Shown: one piece after another, positions 16,816 through 26,335 of the stretch | How the letters are laid out: every line of letters starts with the position of its first letter | Position numbering within the stretch: the first letter of the stretch is position 1 | NCBI GenBank assembly: GCA_965198095.1 | Contig: OZ240239.1 | Location: 3,782,001 to 3,846,000, forward strand | DNA length: 64,000 nt | Direction: 5' to 3' | DNA from: CBDFJH01 sp965198095 | GTDB taxonomy: Bacteria; Latescibacterota; UBA2968; GCA-2709665 | Program-made: the position numbers and the translations under genes | The notes under the pieces: generated by a model | Told to the model about the DNA's origin: nothing | The model's input: only the letters and a program-made list of their open reading frames with translations | Database searches by the model: none

Positions 16816-16884
16816 GCCTGCCTGTCCTGCCTGCCTGTTGCAGACAGGCGGACGCAGGCAGGCGACTCCCCCTCGAGGGGGAGT
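16816..16884. repeat. Palindromic repeat cluster after the HsdR relic
   Basis: Two inverted repeats lie side by side: GCCTGCCTG...CAGGCAGGC (16816-16863) and a perfect 20-bp palindrome ACTCCCCCTC/GAGGGGGAGT at 16865-16884. The first type recurs at 54730-54764. I see no gene between 16778 and 17047. Confidence 0.6.
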
Positions 16885-17025
16885 GATTGGAACGTCAAAC
16901 CGGGCCGCGCCTGTCTCGCCGGCATGGATGGCAGCATCGCCGGCCTCTTCCCCGACCGGCTGGCACCTGTCTGAAGGGTGGGCTGCCTGAGGTGCAGCTA
17001 TGATAGGGCGTTGCCGTCGGGCAGG

Positions 17026-19794
17026 ACGCGTCTGAAGCGCTCGGACGTCACTGCTGAAGGTAGTCGATGCGGACCTGGCTCAGCCGCGGCGAGCGGCAGC
17101 CGTAGCGCGAGGTAAACGTCACGCGATACTGAACGAAGCGCGTCGAGGGCCACAGCCGCGGGACCGGCTCGCCCGGGGTCTCGAACATCGTCCCCTCCCC
17201 TTCCGGTCCCAGCCACGGCGCCCGCTCCAGCGCCTCTTCACTGTCGGCGCAGCGGAGCTGAAACCGGATCGCCGTCGTCTCCGGCACCTCGGCCTCCCAA
17301 CTGATCCGGCAGGGCCGCCGGCCGCCCGTGTCGCGGGCCGGCGAGGTGTAGCGCTCGATGGGCTCGCGCGTGTAGGCGTTGCCCGGAAGACGGGCGTTCA
17401 GGTAGTGCGGCCCCATACCGGGAAGCCGCGTCGTGCGGTCGTTCGAGAGCCCCTCCGGACCGTTCCAGAAGATCAGCGAGTCCACCACGTGGCCGACGTC
17501 GTTGCGATGACAGGACAGCATCAGGTCGATGTAGCCGTTGCGGCTCAGATCGACCGGCAGCGCGTCGAACCCGCCGTCCGCGTGCAGCTTGAGCGGATGC
17601 TCCAGGTCGAAGCTGTCCCCGTCGTTCCAGAAAATATGGACGGGAAAAACGCGCGTCACGTCCGTCGAATAGGCCGGCACGATCAGGTCGAGACGCCCGC
17701 TGTTGTTCAAGTCGGAAACGGAGATTCTGCCCGGCGAAAAGCCGCCCTTGTAGTCCTGGGCATGGTCCCAGCCGTAGCCGCCGGGGCCGCCGTAGAAGAT
17801 CGTAAAGGTGTCCGGACGGCGCAGGTAATGTCCCTGGCTGGAGACCACCAGGTCGAGCCAGCCGTTTCCGTTCAGGTCCGCGGCGGCGGAGACCGCGCCC
17901 GCCCAATCGGTCCACATCGGAATCTTCCGGGTGCGGTCGGGCGAATAGCCTTCCGGCCCGCCCAGATAGATGAGGACATACCCGCGCTTGTCCCCGACCA
18001 GGATATCCAGGTGGCCGTTTCGGGTGACGTCGGCAAGGTAGGCGTAGTCGCCGCAATAGGTCGGCAGGATGTCGCAGCGGTCGGGACTGAAGCCGTCGGG
18101 CGAACCGTAGAAGATGCGGGACGAGTTCGCCATCGTCTCCGGCTTTTCATCGTAGGTGATGATCACGGCCAGGAGGTCGAGATAGCCGTCGCCGTTGAAG
18201 TCGGCGACCTGCACGTTCGGCATGAAACAGGGCAGGTCGTAATGGTTGTCCGGGCTGAAGCCGTCCGGGCTCCCCGGGAAAACGCGCAGCCCGTCCTGCT
18301 TGCAGAAAACGAGGTCGTTCCAGCCGTTCAGGCCGAAGTCGGCGACCGCGCAAACATTGCACTCGCCGCCGACCGGGAGCTCCTGCCGCCGCTCCACGCC
18401 GTAGTCCAGGTCCCTGCCGCCGAAATAGATGTAAGAAGGCAGCGTCGGGCTGGTCTTGGCGTGCCCCGTCATGGTGTTGCAGAACACGACGACCGGTCTG
18501 CCGTCGCCGTCCAGGTCGCCCGCCGTGACCCCCTCCGCCCCCATCGTGGGCAGCAGCGTACGACGCTCCGGTGACAGACCGTCCGGCCCGTTCCAGAAGA
18601 CCACCGAGTCGGTATTGAAGGTCTCGGTTTCCTGGTACTTGCTGACGATCAGCTCCGGCCGGCCGTCGCCGTCGAGGTCCGCGGCGTGCGCCCAGTGTGC
18701 GTACTTGACCGGCAGGAACTGCCGCACCTGTCCCAGATCGTCCGCCGAGCGGATCTCCACACCGCGCAACGTCGCGATGATCAGCTCGTCGCGCCCGTCG
18801 CCGTCAAGATCGGCGGCCGTGGCGAACAGCGCGCCGAAGTGGAACTCCCCGCTGAGACCTTCCGTCTGGATAAACAGCTTGTTGTCCGGACTGAAGCGCC
18901 CCCGATCGTTCCAGTAGATCTGGACCATGTTGTTGCCGCAAAACGCGATCTCCGAAAAGCCGTCGTCGTTGAAATCAGCCGTGAACACGTGGATCGCCGT
19001 ATCGGTCGGCAGACGCTGGGGCGCGGCCGCGTCAAAGCCGTCCTCCGTACCCCAGTAGATGTAGGAGTCGATCTTGTACTCGAACTCGTGGCGGAAGTTC
19101 GCGACCACCAGGTCGAGATGCCCGTCGCCGTTGAGGTCCGCCGCCGCCACCGACCTGGCGCCGATACCGATGAGGCCGAAGCGCTCGGAGGCGTCTTCGA
19201 ACTGCCGGCCGGGGCCCTGCAGGTAAACGTGCAGCGGCAGCGGCCGGCCCGGGTTGTGGTGGTCCACCCAGGCGGAAGGAAAGACCAGGTCCAGACGTCC
19301 GTCGCCGTCCACGTCGATGGCCGCGACATCGTAGGCGCCGACCGTCGGCAGGTCGGTCCGCTCACCCGTCAGCCCGCCGGGGCCGCCCCAGTAAATATGG
19401 CAGAGCAGCTCGCACGATACCCCGTTGGTCGCGTTGACGATGATCAGGTCGAGATGACCATCGCCGTCGAGGTCGACGATGCGGCACACGTCGCCGCTAT
19501 CGTTGGGCAGCTCGCGCCGTTCCCAGTCCCTGCCGTCGCCCGGGCCCGGCTTGTAGATCCAGGTCGGCCCGCGCTCATTGTAGCCCTGCGCGTTCGGCAG
19601 GACGATGTCGACGTAGCCGTCGTTGTTGACGTCCGTCCGGTTGATGGTCTCGATGATGCCTTTGGCGTTCACATAAAGATTGCTGCCGCCGTCCTCGCAG
19701 CTCCCCTGCGCAAACGCATCGAAGCCGCGGTGAACCCAAGCCTCCTGGCGCTCCATCCGATCCTCCCAAACTCGAATGTCCGAAATGACCCCCG
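17026..19794. repeat. 2.77-kb direct repeat, copy A
   Basis: Nearly identical to 28692-31460, in the same orientation and with no length change across the 902-codon gene it carries. Homology begins at ACGCGTCTGAAG and ends shortly upstream of the gene start (CGAATGTCCGAAATGACC). The two copies bracket about 8.9 kb of carbohydrate genes. Confidence 0.9.
17048..19756 (-). CDS. VCBS/FG-GAP-repeat propeller protein, copy A
   Basis: The 902-residue protein consists of about a dozen tandem FG-GAP/VCBS units, each with a calcium-loop motif such as DLDGDGHLDL, DVDGDGRLDL or DLNGDGHLDL followed by an IYWGG or IFYGG strand. This is the hallmark of integrin-like beta-propellers. The last 100 residues form a separate beta-rich domain (ISWEAEVPETTAIRFQLRCA to RIDYLQQ). 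The start MERQEAW is preceded by GGGAGGA and has no signal peptide, unusual for this normally secreted family. It lies 130 bases downstream of the permease gene (same strand), suggesting an operon. A twin lies at 28714-31422. Carbohydrate binding is inferred from context only. Confidence 0.88.
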   Translation of the reverse strand: MERQEAWVHRGFDAFAQGSCEDGGSNLYVNAKGIIETINRTDVNNDGYVDIVLPNAQGYNERGPTWIYKPGPGDGRDWERRELPNDSGDVCRIVDLDGDGHLDLIIVNATNGVSCELLCHIYWGGPGGLTGERTDLPTVGAYDVAAIDVDGDGRLDLVFPSAWVDHHNPGRPLPLHVYLQGPGRQFEDASERFGLIGIGARSVAAADLNGDGHLDLVVANFRHEFEYKIDSYIYWGTEDGFDAAAPQRLPTDTAIHVFTADFNDDGFSEIAFCGNNMVQIYWNDRGRFSPDNKLFIQTEGLSGEFHFGALFATAADLDGDGRDELIIATLRGVEIRSADDLGQVRQFLPVKYAHWAHAADLDGDGRPELIVSKYQETETFNTDSVVFWNGPDGLSPERRTLLPTMGAEGVTAGDLDGDGRPVVVFCNTMTGHAKTSPTLPSYIYFGGRDLDYGVERRQELPVGGECNVCAVADFGLNGWNDLVFCKQDGLRVFPGSPDGFSPDNHYDLPCFMPNVQVADFNGDGYLDLLAVIITYDEKPETMANSSRIFYGSPDGFSPDRCDILPTYCGDYAYLADVTRNGHLDILVGDKRGYVLIYLGGPEGYSPDRTRKIPMWTDWAGAVSAAADLNGNGWLDLVVSSQGHYLRRPDTFTIFYGGPGGYGWDHAQDYKGGFSPGRISVSDLNNSGRLDLIVPAYSTDVTRVFPVHIFWNDGDSFDLEHPLKLHADGGFDALPVDLSRNGYIDLMLSCHRNDVGHVVDSLIFWNGPEGLSNDRTTRLPGMGPHYLNARLPGNAYTREPIERYTSPARDTGGRRPCRISWEAEVPETTAIRFQLRCADSEEALERAPWLGPEGEGTMFETPGEPVPRLWPSTRFVQYRVTFTSRYGCRSPRLSQVRIDYLQQ

Positions 19795-19886
19795 GCCACT
19801 CCCCACAGGGGGGAAGGCGGGCACTCGATCAACTCCTCGGCTTCCAGCCGTGTTTCGAAACTCTCTCCGTTGGGCAATCCGTCCAC

Positions 19887-21875
19887 TCAGCCGATGAACA
19901 CGATCTCGTGCCCGTCGCCGGGGAAGAAGATGAGGTCGATGATGACGTAGAGGGCTGTGCCGGCGAGGTGGCCGACAACGAGACCGATGAAGAAAGGCTT
20001 GCCCCTTTCGTAGAGCAAGAGGCCGCCGAAGCGGATGATGACCGTCTTGACGAGCCAGGCGGTGAAGAGCGCCCCGAAGATGTGCTTCGTACCCACGACG
20101 ACGGGGCACGTGAAGCCGATGGGGTGGAGGGGCCACCAGGCGAAGCGGTGACGCAGGAAGATGAGCGCGCCCATCATCACCGCGCCGAGCCCACCAAACC
20201 CGAGCCGCTGAAGGTCCGGGCCGTGCGGATTGCGCATCTTGCCGGCGGCGTAGTCGAACGCGACGCCATTCAGGCCCTGATAGACCCAGGTCGTGAAGTT
20301 GTGTGCGCCCGTGTCGTAGGCCAGGCGCAGATGGAACCATACCGAGAGCGGCAAGGCGACGGCGATCCCGATGGCTGTAGCGATGACGATGACACGCCCG
20401 TTCATCCTGCGCCAGTCGGCGAGCTTTGCGCCATGGGCCATGCCCGGCATGAAGATGGACCACATATCGAAGATCCACGCCGTGGAGAAGGCCATCCCAA
20501 CCATGCTGGGCGCCGTCAGGTTCGTCGACCCCAGGGTGTACATCGTGAACGACTGCGGGGTGATGGGTGTCCTGATGAACGGGAGCCCGCCCTCGACGAC
20601 GAGCCGGGTGATGCCCAGGTAGGCGATGGTGGCAAAGGGAACGAGGAGCATGATGACCGGTGCCGACAAACCCGTGCGGGCCGAGTAGGCCACCATGTAG
20701 CCCAGCCCCGCGAGCAGGCAGGTCAGTGCCAAACGGGGGGACATCAGCTCCCGTTCATCGTGCTCCATCCGCCGCCCCCGCCATGCGCGGCGGCACACGT
20801 CGGCCAGGTGCCGCCGCCCCACCCACAGGCCGTAGAGCACGAAGACGGCAAACGCGCCCCAGGTCTGCCAGCCCAGGGCGGCGTTGGAGGACTCGAAGGT
20901 ATCTGCGCCCCCGATGCCGTAACCGATGCGGCTGAAGAAGGCCGCCTGGAAGCGCGCGAGCACCTGGAAGAACCAGAAGCTGAAGAGCACCTCCGGACTG
21001 GCGAAATAGCACACGCCGACGACCCACGGCGCGACATGGACGTACATCGCGGGGAAATGCTTGCCAACGTGGATCGTGCCCCCGAACGGCATCTGGGGCA
21101 TCGTCGGGTTGAACCAGCTCACGACGTTCCACGCCAGCAGGAGGAAGACGAAAAAAAAGCCGGCAACGAAACTCGGCTTCTTCACGATGGCCGGGACGAT
21201 CTCGCCCTTGTCACTGTCCTCGATGAGCGTCATGGGGACGTTCATCAGGGGAAAAAGGAGCCGCTCGTGCTCCACCCACTGCTTGCGCAGGAGCGCCGTG
21301 AGCGCCATGATCACCAGGAAGAACGCCGCCAGGAACGTGCCCCACCAGAAAAGCGGCACCGCCCAGGCGAACCACGGGAGCGTCTCCCCCGGCGGCAGAC
21401 CGTTGAAGAACCACTCGATGGCGTGTCCTGTATCCTGAGGCGCGATCCAGTCCGGGATGTGGGGAAAGATCAGGTCGGCCCACCAGTTCTCGGCGGAGGC
21501 GTAGTACCGGGGCGTGGCCAGCGTGGCGACAAGATAGGTCGTCAGGCTGACATCCGAGACGACGGCCACCATGGTCATCACGAGCATGACGACGATCTCG
21601 GACGGCCGCAGTGCGTAGCCCGGGTTGATCCGCTTGAGCGTGGGGTTGAGGACCAGGAGAACCACGAGCAGGAGAAACATCCCGAAAAGCGAGAAGTAAC
21701 CGTAGCCCGTCCCGTGGATGTTGTTCACCTGCAGGGCGTAGGGGTAGAACAGCGCGCTTCCGCCAGCCATCAGGATGCCCAAGACCACGGCGCGCGGCGT
21801 CAGCCCCGATTCGCGCAAACTGTGGCGCCGGTCTACGTCGTCCGCCGCAGCGGCCGGTCGGGGTGTCGTCACCAA
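19887..21875 (-). CDS. Multi-pass membrane protein of the DUF6785 type (putative transporter)
   Basis: The roughly 662-residue integral membrane protein has a dozen or more hydrophobic segments, for example VVLGILMAGGSALFYPYALQ, MFLLLVVLLVLN and VIMLLVPFATIAYLGI. It resembles the DUF6784/DUF6785 proteins seen in several uncultivated phyla and has a remote oligopeptide-transporter-like pattern (NPGYALRPSEIVVMLVMTMVA). A role in uptake of sugars or oligomers is inferred from the surrounding genes. The TTG at 21875 or GTG at 21872 fits GGAGGG upstream; longer frames run into sequence lacking protein character. It is probably co-transcribed with the VCBS protein at 17048-19756. Confidence 0.75.
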   Translation of the reverse strand: MVTTPRPAAAADDVDRRHSLRESGLTPRAVVLGILMAGGSALFYPYALQVNNIHGTGYGYFSLFGMFLLLVVLLVLNPTLKRINPGYALRPSEIVVMLVMTMVAVVSDVSLTTYLVATLATPRYYASAENWWADLIFPHIPDWIAPQDTGHAIEWFFNGLPPGETLPWFAWAVPLFWWGTFLAAFFLVIMALTALLRKQWVEHERLLFPLMNVPMTLIEDSDKGEIVPAIVKKPSFVAGFFFVFLLLAWNVVSWFNPTMPQMPFGGTIHVGKHFPAMYVHVAPWVVGVCYFASPEVLFSFWFFQVLARFQAAFFSRIGYGIGGADTFESSNAALGWQTWGAFAVFVLYGLWVGRRHLADVCRRAWRGRRMEHDERELMSPRLALTCLLAGLGYMVAYSARTGLSAPVIMLLVPFATIAYLGITRLVVEGGLPFIRTPITPQSFTMYTLGSTNLTAPSMVGMAFSTAWIFDMWSIFMPGMAHGAKLADWRRMNGRVIVIATAIGIAVALPLSVWFHLRLAYDTGAHNFTTWVYQGLNGVAFDYAAGKMRNPHGPDLQRLGFGGLGAVMMGALIFLRHRFAWWPLHPIGFTCPVVVGTKHIFGALFTAWLVKTVIIRFGGLLLYERGKPFFIGLVVGHLAGTALYVIIDLIFFPGDGHEIVFIG

Positions 21876-22178
21876 TGTCGAGCAATCCCTCCGCCTGTAG
21901 GCAGTGGCGTCCAGCGAGTCGCCGGAGGCCCGGTGGCAGTGCGAGTGTAATCTACTCCCGGGCCCAATACCTGTCAAGATCGGCCGGACGTGTGGAGGGC
22001 CGGCGGCCGGCCGGAGTCTCCGGTCTCCTGGACCTCGCGCTGAATCGTCGCGCGCATCCGGAGCAGACAAACTCGGCCATGACGAGGGCATTTTTTCCTG
22101 CCCATTGCTGCCTCACGGGGCCGACTCCTTCCCCCTTTTCCAAGCGATGGAGCACGGCGTTCGATACCAGCCGGCCGC

Positions 22179-22207
22179 TTGACAAGGCGCGGCAGGGGGC
22201 TTATCTT
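22179..22207 (+). promoter_or_regulatory. Consensus promoter upstream of the enolase-superfamily gene
   Basis: TTGACA at 22179-22184, a 17-base spacer and TATCTT at 22202-22207. It gives a roughly 300-base leader before the GTG at 22520. I recognise no gene in 21876-22519, only short frames, one of which has a Cys-rich ICPKRPACPN stretch but no start codon. Confidence 0.65.
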
Positions 22208-22519
22208 CACCCAACCTCCGGAGATACGCTTGTCCGGCGCGGGGCCGGAAGAAGGGAGGTAAAGACGAAAAGCGGGTGCCAGCGACGCCAGGGTCAGGGA
22301 ATATGTCATCTGCCCGAAGCGTCCGGCCTGCCCCAACGCGGACGAGCTCTGGAAGCCGTCGATGTTGCAGCCTCAACAGGAGCGTATCTGACGAAACGCG
22401 CGATTCATTCGGTCAACGGTTGACTCTTGACGGTTGAGGACGCGTGGGACACAGGGCAGGAGCGGAGTGATCGTGCAAAGCCCATGCGTCAGGTATGACC
22501 GCCCGCCGGGTACCGCGAC

Positions 22520-23611
22520 GTGAAAATCACTCGAATCAAGCTGCACATGGTCAACGTTCCCGAACGCAAGTGGTGGTGGTCCGACGATGTGTACGGCCAG
22601 CCGGAGCATCAGCGGACCGACCACGGCATCGCCGAGGTGGAGACCGACGCGGGGCTGACCGGTCTGACGCAGATCGAGTGCAATGCACCCATGGCCAGAT
22701 TTGAAACGGCGCTGAAATCCTGGCTCGGGCTGGACGTGCTGTCGGTCAATCTCGCCGATCCGCGGAGGTATCTGGTGCGCGCGCACGAGCAGGCGATACT
22801 CGATCTGCGCGGGCAGGCGCTGGGCGTGCCGATCTGGCAACTGCTCGGCGGGCGGTTGCGCGATCGCATCCCCGTCACGCAATGCACCGGTTACAAGACG
22901 CCGCAGCACACGGCCGACGACGCCAGGTGGGGGTGGGAGCACGGCTTTCGCGCATACAAGATGAAGTGCATCACGCCCGACGAGACGACGCCGGAGCAGC
23001 GGATTCGATACGTGACCGATCGTGTCGAGGCGATTCACAAGGCGGCGCCGGAAATGATCGTGCGGCCGGACATCCGCAGGCGGCTTGATGGGGTGTGGGC
23101 CGCGGTCGAGCTGGCCAGGCGGATTGAGGGCTGCAACGTGGAATGTCTGGAAAGCCCGATCACGTCGGGCGCCGCGGCGAGCACATACAGCGAATACAGC
23201 CGTTTGCGGCAACTGATCACATTACCCGTTGCCGACCACATCCGAGGCACAGATCTGCTCACTTCATTTCAGGCCAACGGGCTCGACTACGCCATCACCG
23301 GAGGTATCGGACACCTGGATCAGCTGCGCCAGTCGCAACTGGCGCACGAGCTCGGCATGGGCGGCTGGGGGCAGGAAAAATATGGTTACGGCCCGCGCGC
23401 CGCGATGGCTCTGCACGTCGCCGCGTGTATGCGCCACCTCACGCAAGCTTACGACATCATCGGTCCGGTCGCGTGGGAAGATGCGCTCGTTAACGAACCG
23501 TTCGACCTTGAAGACGGCTGCTATCCGGTTCCGGATCGGCCGGGTTTGGGTTTTACGCTGAACCATGACGCGGTCAAGAAATATCTTTTGACGGAGAGAA
23601 CTTTCGAATGA
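22520..23611 (+). CDS. Mandelate racemase/muconate lactonizing-type enolase-superfamily enzyme
   Basis: The 363-residue enzyme has an N-terminal capping domain (ITRIKLHMVNVPERKWWW) and a TIM barrel containing YKMKC (the K-x-K acid/base motif) and VRPDIR and ECLESPI (first and second metal ligands). PVADHIRG stands where a third acidic ligand normally lies, so His or the adjoining Asp may serve. The family dehydrates or epimerises sugar acids through enolate chemistry. The start GTG is weakly supported. Its stop overlaps the ATG of the next gene (ATGA), so the two are translationally coupled, and a uronate-dehydrogenase-like gene follows. This suggests uronate/aldonate catabolism. Confidence 0.85.
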   Translation: MKITRIKLHMVNVPERKWWWSDDVYGQPEHQRTDHGIAEVETDAGLTGLTQIECNAPMARFETALKSWLGLDVLSVNLADPRRYLVRAHEQAILDLRGQALGVPIWQLLGGRLRDRIPVTQCTGYKTPQHTADDARWGWEHGFRAYKMKCITPDETTPEQRIRYVTDRVEAIHKAAPEMIVRPDIRRRLDGVWAAVELARRIEGCNVECLESPITSGAAASTYSEYSRLRQLITLPVADHIRGTDLLTSFQANGLDYAITGGIGHLDQLRQSQLAHELGMGGWGQEKYGYGPRAAMALHVAACMRHLTQAYDIIGPVAWEDALVNEPFDLEDGCYPVPDRPGLGFTLNHDAVKKYLLTERTFE

Positions 23612-25500
23612 GCATGACTACTCCCGAACACGTCGGCGTTGAGGCAGCGGAAGTTTCGGCTCCACCGGACTGGGCGTTATTACAGCGTCACCTCATCGAT
23701 GCGATCAATACGGCGGCTCCCTTGATGTTGGACAAGTATACGGAGCGCGGCGGAGCACCGTATTACGCGGATGACGTGGATGACCTCTATGAACTGTTTT
23801 ACAACTGGGGGCTGATTTACGCCATAGGTGGCAACGAGAAATTGCGTGACGGCGCGCTGCGGCAGTGGAATGCCGTCACGCGGTTTTGTGACGATGGCAT
23901 CGTGAGCCGTGTCCATCCGCGCTTCGGTCAGCAGATTCACAACGAATACTACAGCTCGACGGAATGGCACCACCAGAGTGAGGGCAATACGCTCTTTTAC
24001 GATCTCGGGCTGGCCGATCCCACCATTTCGGAAAACGTTCGCCGGGCCAGGCGCTTTGCCGCGATGTTCATCGGCGAAGACCCGGAGGCTCCCAATTACG
24101 ATGCCCGTCACAACATCCTCCGCTCCCCGGTTCCCACGAGCCGCGGGCCCCGGTTGCACGCGGATGCCGAATTCGCGCGACGCCTGCTTCTTGGAAGGGA
24201 AAATGAAGCCCAGGGATATTACGGCGTCCGTGCGACCCTCTACCCTTTTATCCAAGACCTGGAAGTGGACTGGTCGAAGCAGCCCGGTCGCCGGGAGCAA
24301 ATCGTCGGATTGTTCGACAAGATCGTCCTGAACGGCGATGTGCCCCAAAGCATGTGCGCCACCGCTCTGGTGACCAACGCGTATCTCTATACGGCCGAGG
24401 AGAAGCACCGGCAGTGGGTGCTGGACTATGTGGACGGGTGGATCGACCGGATGCGGCGCAACGACGGCATCATGCCCGACAACGTGGGCCCGACCGGCAA
24501 GATCGGCGAGCACCGCAACGGCCAATGGTGGGGCGGTTACTACGGCTGGAACACGCGGTTTTCGCCTCGAATCATGCTCAACGGGCTCATCGTCGGCGCC
24601 GAATGCGCGCTGCTGCTGACGGGTGATTCCGGCTATCTCCAAATGCTGCGTTCACAGATCGAACTGCTGATGGACAACGCGATCACGGGCGATGACGGCC
24701 AGCTTCTTCTGCCGCATCGCTACGGTCCCGATGGCTGGCATGAGTTCAAGCCGTTCCGGATCATCGATGCCGTTCACCTCTGGCATGCATCCATGGATCC
24801 GGCCGACTACGAACTGATCGAGCGCATGCGCGCCGGCGACAAAACGCGGGATTGGAATCGCGTCGATCCGTTCCACGAAAAGAACAATCGAGAAGGCGAC
24901 GCGGAATACGCCAGGTTTCAATACTATGACGGCCAGAATCCCCACTGGCCCGAGCAGATTATGCGGGCTGAGCTTCAGACCGTCATCGCCACGACGGAAT
25001 CGATCCGCGGTGACCGGCGCGACGTGGACGCGATCATCAAAGACAACCTCGAGCCGGTCAATCCTGTCGTCACCAAGGGACTGACCCAGATGACGATGGG
25101 CGCGCCGCACGGCATCTACAACGGGGGCCTTTTGCGCGCCACGGTGCGATACTTCGACCCGATCGGCCGGAGACCGGGGTTGCCCGAAGATGTCGCGGCC
25201 TTTGTCGACGTTCTGGAATCCCATCGCGTCGGCATCCAGCTGGTGAACGTGAGCACGACGGACACCCGGGAACTGATCGTCCAGGCCGGCGCCTTCGGCG
25301 AACATCAGTTCACGCAACTGAAGTATGAGCGGAGCCCGGGCGAACCGGAGCGGGTCGTCCCGGTCGACTCAAAGCACCTGGGCGTCAAGCTGCCTCCGTC
25401 CACGGCCGTTCGTTTGGAGATCGGCATGCGCCGATTCGCGAATCGCCCCAGCTATGCCTTTCCCTGGCACGGGAACAGGATTCCGGTGCCGTTCCAGTGA
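23608..25500 (+). CDS. Large soluble protein, possibly an alpha/alpha-toroid glycosidase or lyase (unknown)
   Basis: The 630-residue protein has no signal peptide. The sequence is helix-rich with repeated aromatic and acidic segments (YADDVDDLYELFYNWGLIYA, EYYSSTEWHHQSEGN, NGQWWGGYYGWNTRFSPR, MGAPHGIYNGGLLRATVRYF), resembling six-hairpin glycosidases and related lyases. A small beta domain with RVGIQLVNVSTTDTRELIVQ forms the C-terminus. I do not recognise a named family. The ATG overlaps the stop of the mandelate-racemase-like gene, tying it to the same pathway. Hydrolysis or lysis of a uronate-containing glycan is a context-based guess. Confidence 0.6.
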   Translation: MSMTTPEHVGVEAAEVSAPPDWALLQRHLIDAINTAAPLMLDKYTERGGAPYYADDVDDLYELFYNWGLIYAIGGNEKLRDGALRQWNAVTRFCDDGIVSRVHPRFGQQIHNEYYSSTEWHHQSEGNTLFYDLGLADPTISENVRRARRFAAMFIGEDPEAPNYDARHNILRSPVPTSRGPRLHADAEFARRLLLGRENEAQGYYGVRATLYPFIQDLEVDWSKQPGRREQIVGLFDKIVLNGDVPQSMCATALVTNAYLYTAEEKHRQWVLDYVDGWIDRMRRNDGIMPDNVGPTGKIGEHRNGQWWGGYYGWNTRFSPRIMLNGLIVGAECALLLTGDSGYLQMLRSQIELLMDNAITGDDGQLLLPHRYGPDGWHEFKPFRIIDAVHLWHASMDPADYELIERMRAGDKTRDWNRVDPFHEKNNREGDAEYARFQYYDGQNPHWPEQIMRAELQTVIATTESIRGDRRDVDAIIKDNLEPVNPVVTKGLTQMTMGAPHGIYNGGLLRATVRYFDPIGRRPGLPEDVAAFVDVLESHRVGIQLVNVSTTDTRELIVQAGAFGEHQFTQLKYERSPGEPERVVPVDSKHLGVKLPPSTAVRLEIGMRRFANRPSYAFPWHGNRIPVPFQ

Positions 25501-25537
25501 CGAACCCTGATGAGGGCCTTATCGTTGGGATACAAGG

Positions 25538-26239
25538 ATGAGAGTCTTGATTACGGGGGCTGCCGGGAGAGTTGGGAGCCGTCTTGTCGACGGCCTGAGG
25601 CGCAGGCATCGGGTTCGGGGTCTGGATTGCGTCCCCGTGCCCGATCTGGAAGACAGCATCGTAGGCGATCTCGCGGACATGCAAACCGTTCTCACGGCGT
25701 CCGGTGGCATGGACGCGGTCATCCACCTGGGTGCAGCCGCCGGATCCGGATCGCCCTGGGAAGAGGTCCTGGCCAGCAACATCATCGGGACCTACAACGT
25801 CTTCGAGGCGGCCCGCAGAAACGGCGTGCGCCGAATCGCCTTTGCCAGCCGGGCCGGACTGGTATCCGGTTATCCCCAAGAGGTCGTGCGTAGCATGGAC
25901 CTGGCCGTTCGTCCCGGGGATTACTATACGATCAGCAAGGCATTCGGTGAGAATCTCGGGTATATGTATGCGCATCGATTCGACATGGAAGTCGCGTGCG
26001 TCCGCATCGGGAATTTCCGCCCGGATCGACCGGATCCCGAACACCCGCATCATCTTGGCCACTCCGACGCAGTTCGTGTCTTCGAGCGGGCGATCCAGCA
26101 CCCCGGCGTAAGATTCGAAATCGTCTTCGGCGTCTCCGACAGTAGCTGGACGCTCTACGATCTGGAGCACGGACGCCGGGCCATCGGCTATGATCCCCGG
26201 CAGAAATCCGACGTGGAGCCGCCCGAAAAAGCTGCGTGA
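25538..26239 (+). CDS. NAD-dependent epimerase/dehydratase, uronate dehydrogenase-like
   Basis: The 233-residue extended SDR has TGAAGRVGSRL (dinucleotide binding) and a VIHLGAAAGSGSPW substrate loop. YYTISKAFGENLGYMYA contains the catalytic Y-x-x-x-K, and RIGNFRPDRPD and FEIVFGVSDSSWTLYDLEHG follow. The last segments are close to uronate dehydrogenases, which oxidise galacturonate or glucuronate to the aldarolactone. The Ser normally preceding the Tyr is in FASRAGLVSGYP. It is shorter than most homologues. AAGG precedes the ATG and the gene lies 37 bases after the toroid-like gene, completing a three-gene unit. It converges with a glycosidase-like gene. Confidence 0.8.
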   Translation: MRVLITGAAGRVGSRLVDGLRRRHRVRGLDCVPVPDLEDSIVGDLADMQTVLTASGGMDAVIHLGAAAGSGSPWEEVLASNIIGTYNVFEAARRNGVRRIAFASRAGLVSGYPQEVVRSMDLAVRPGDYYTISKAFGENLGYMYAHRFDMEVACVRIGNFRPDRPDPEHPHHLGHSDAVRVFERAIQHPGVRFEIVFGVSDSSWTLYDLEHGRRAIGYDPRQKSDVEPPEKAA

Positions 26240-26335
26240 AGGTCACTCCCCGGGGGTCCGGTCCGCGAACTCCGGCCAGGTTCTCCGATAGCCCCCCAAC
26301 GCGTTCCCTCGATCGCCGGCAGGAACACCGGAGCA

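Noticed and set aside
19776..21950. A 724-codon plus-strand frame opposite the membrane permease
   Set aside because: Its very acidic, His-rich translation is the complement of hydrophobic codons and has no family signature.
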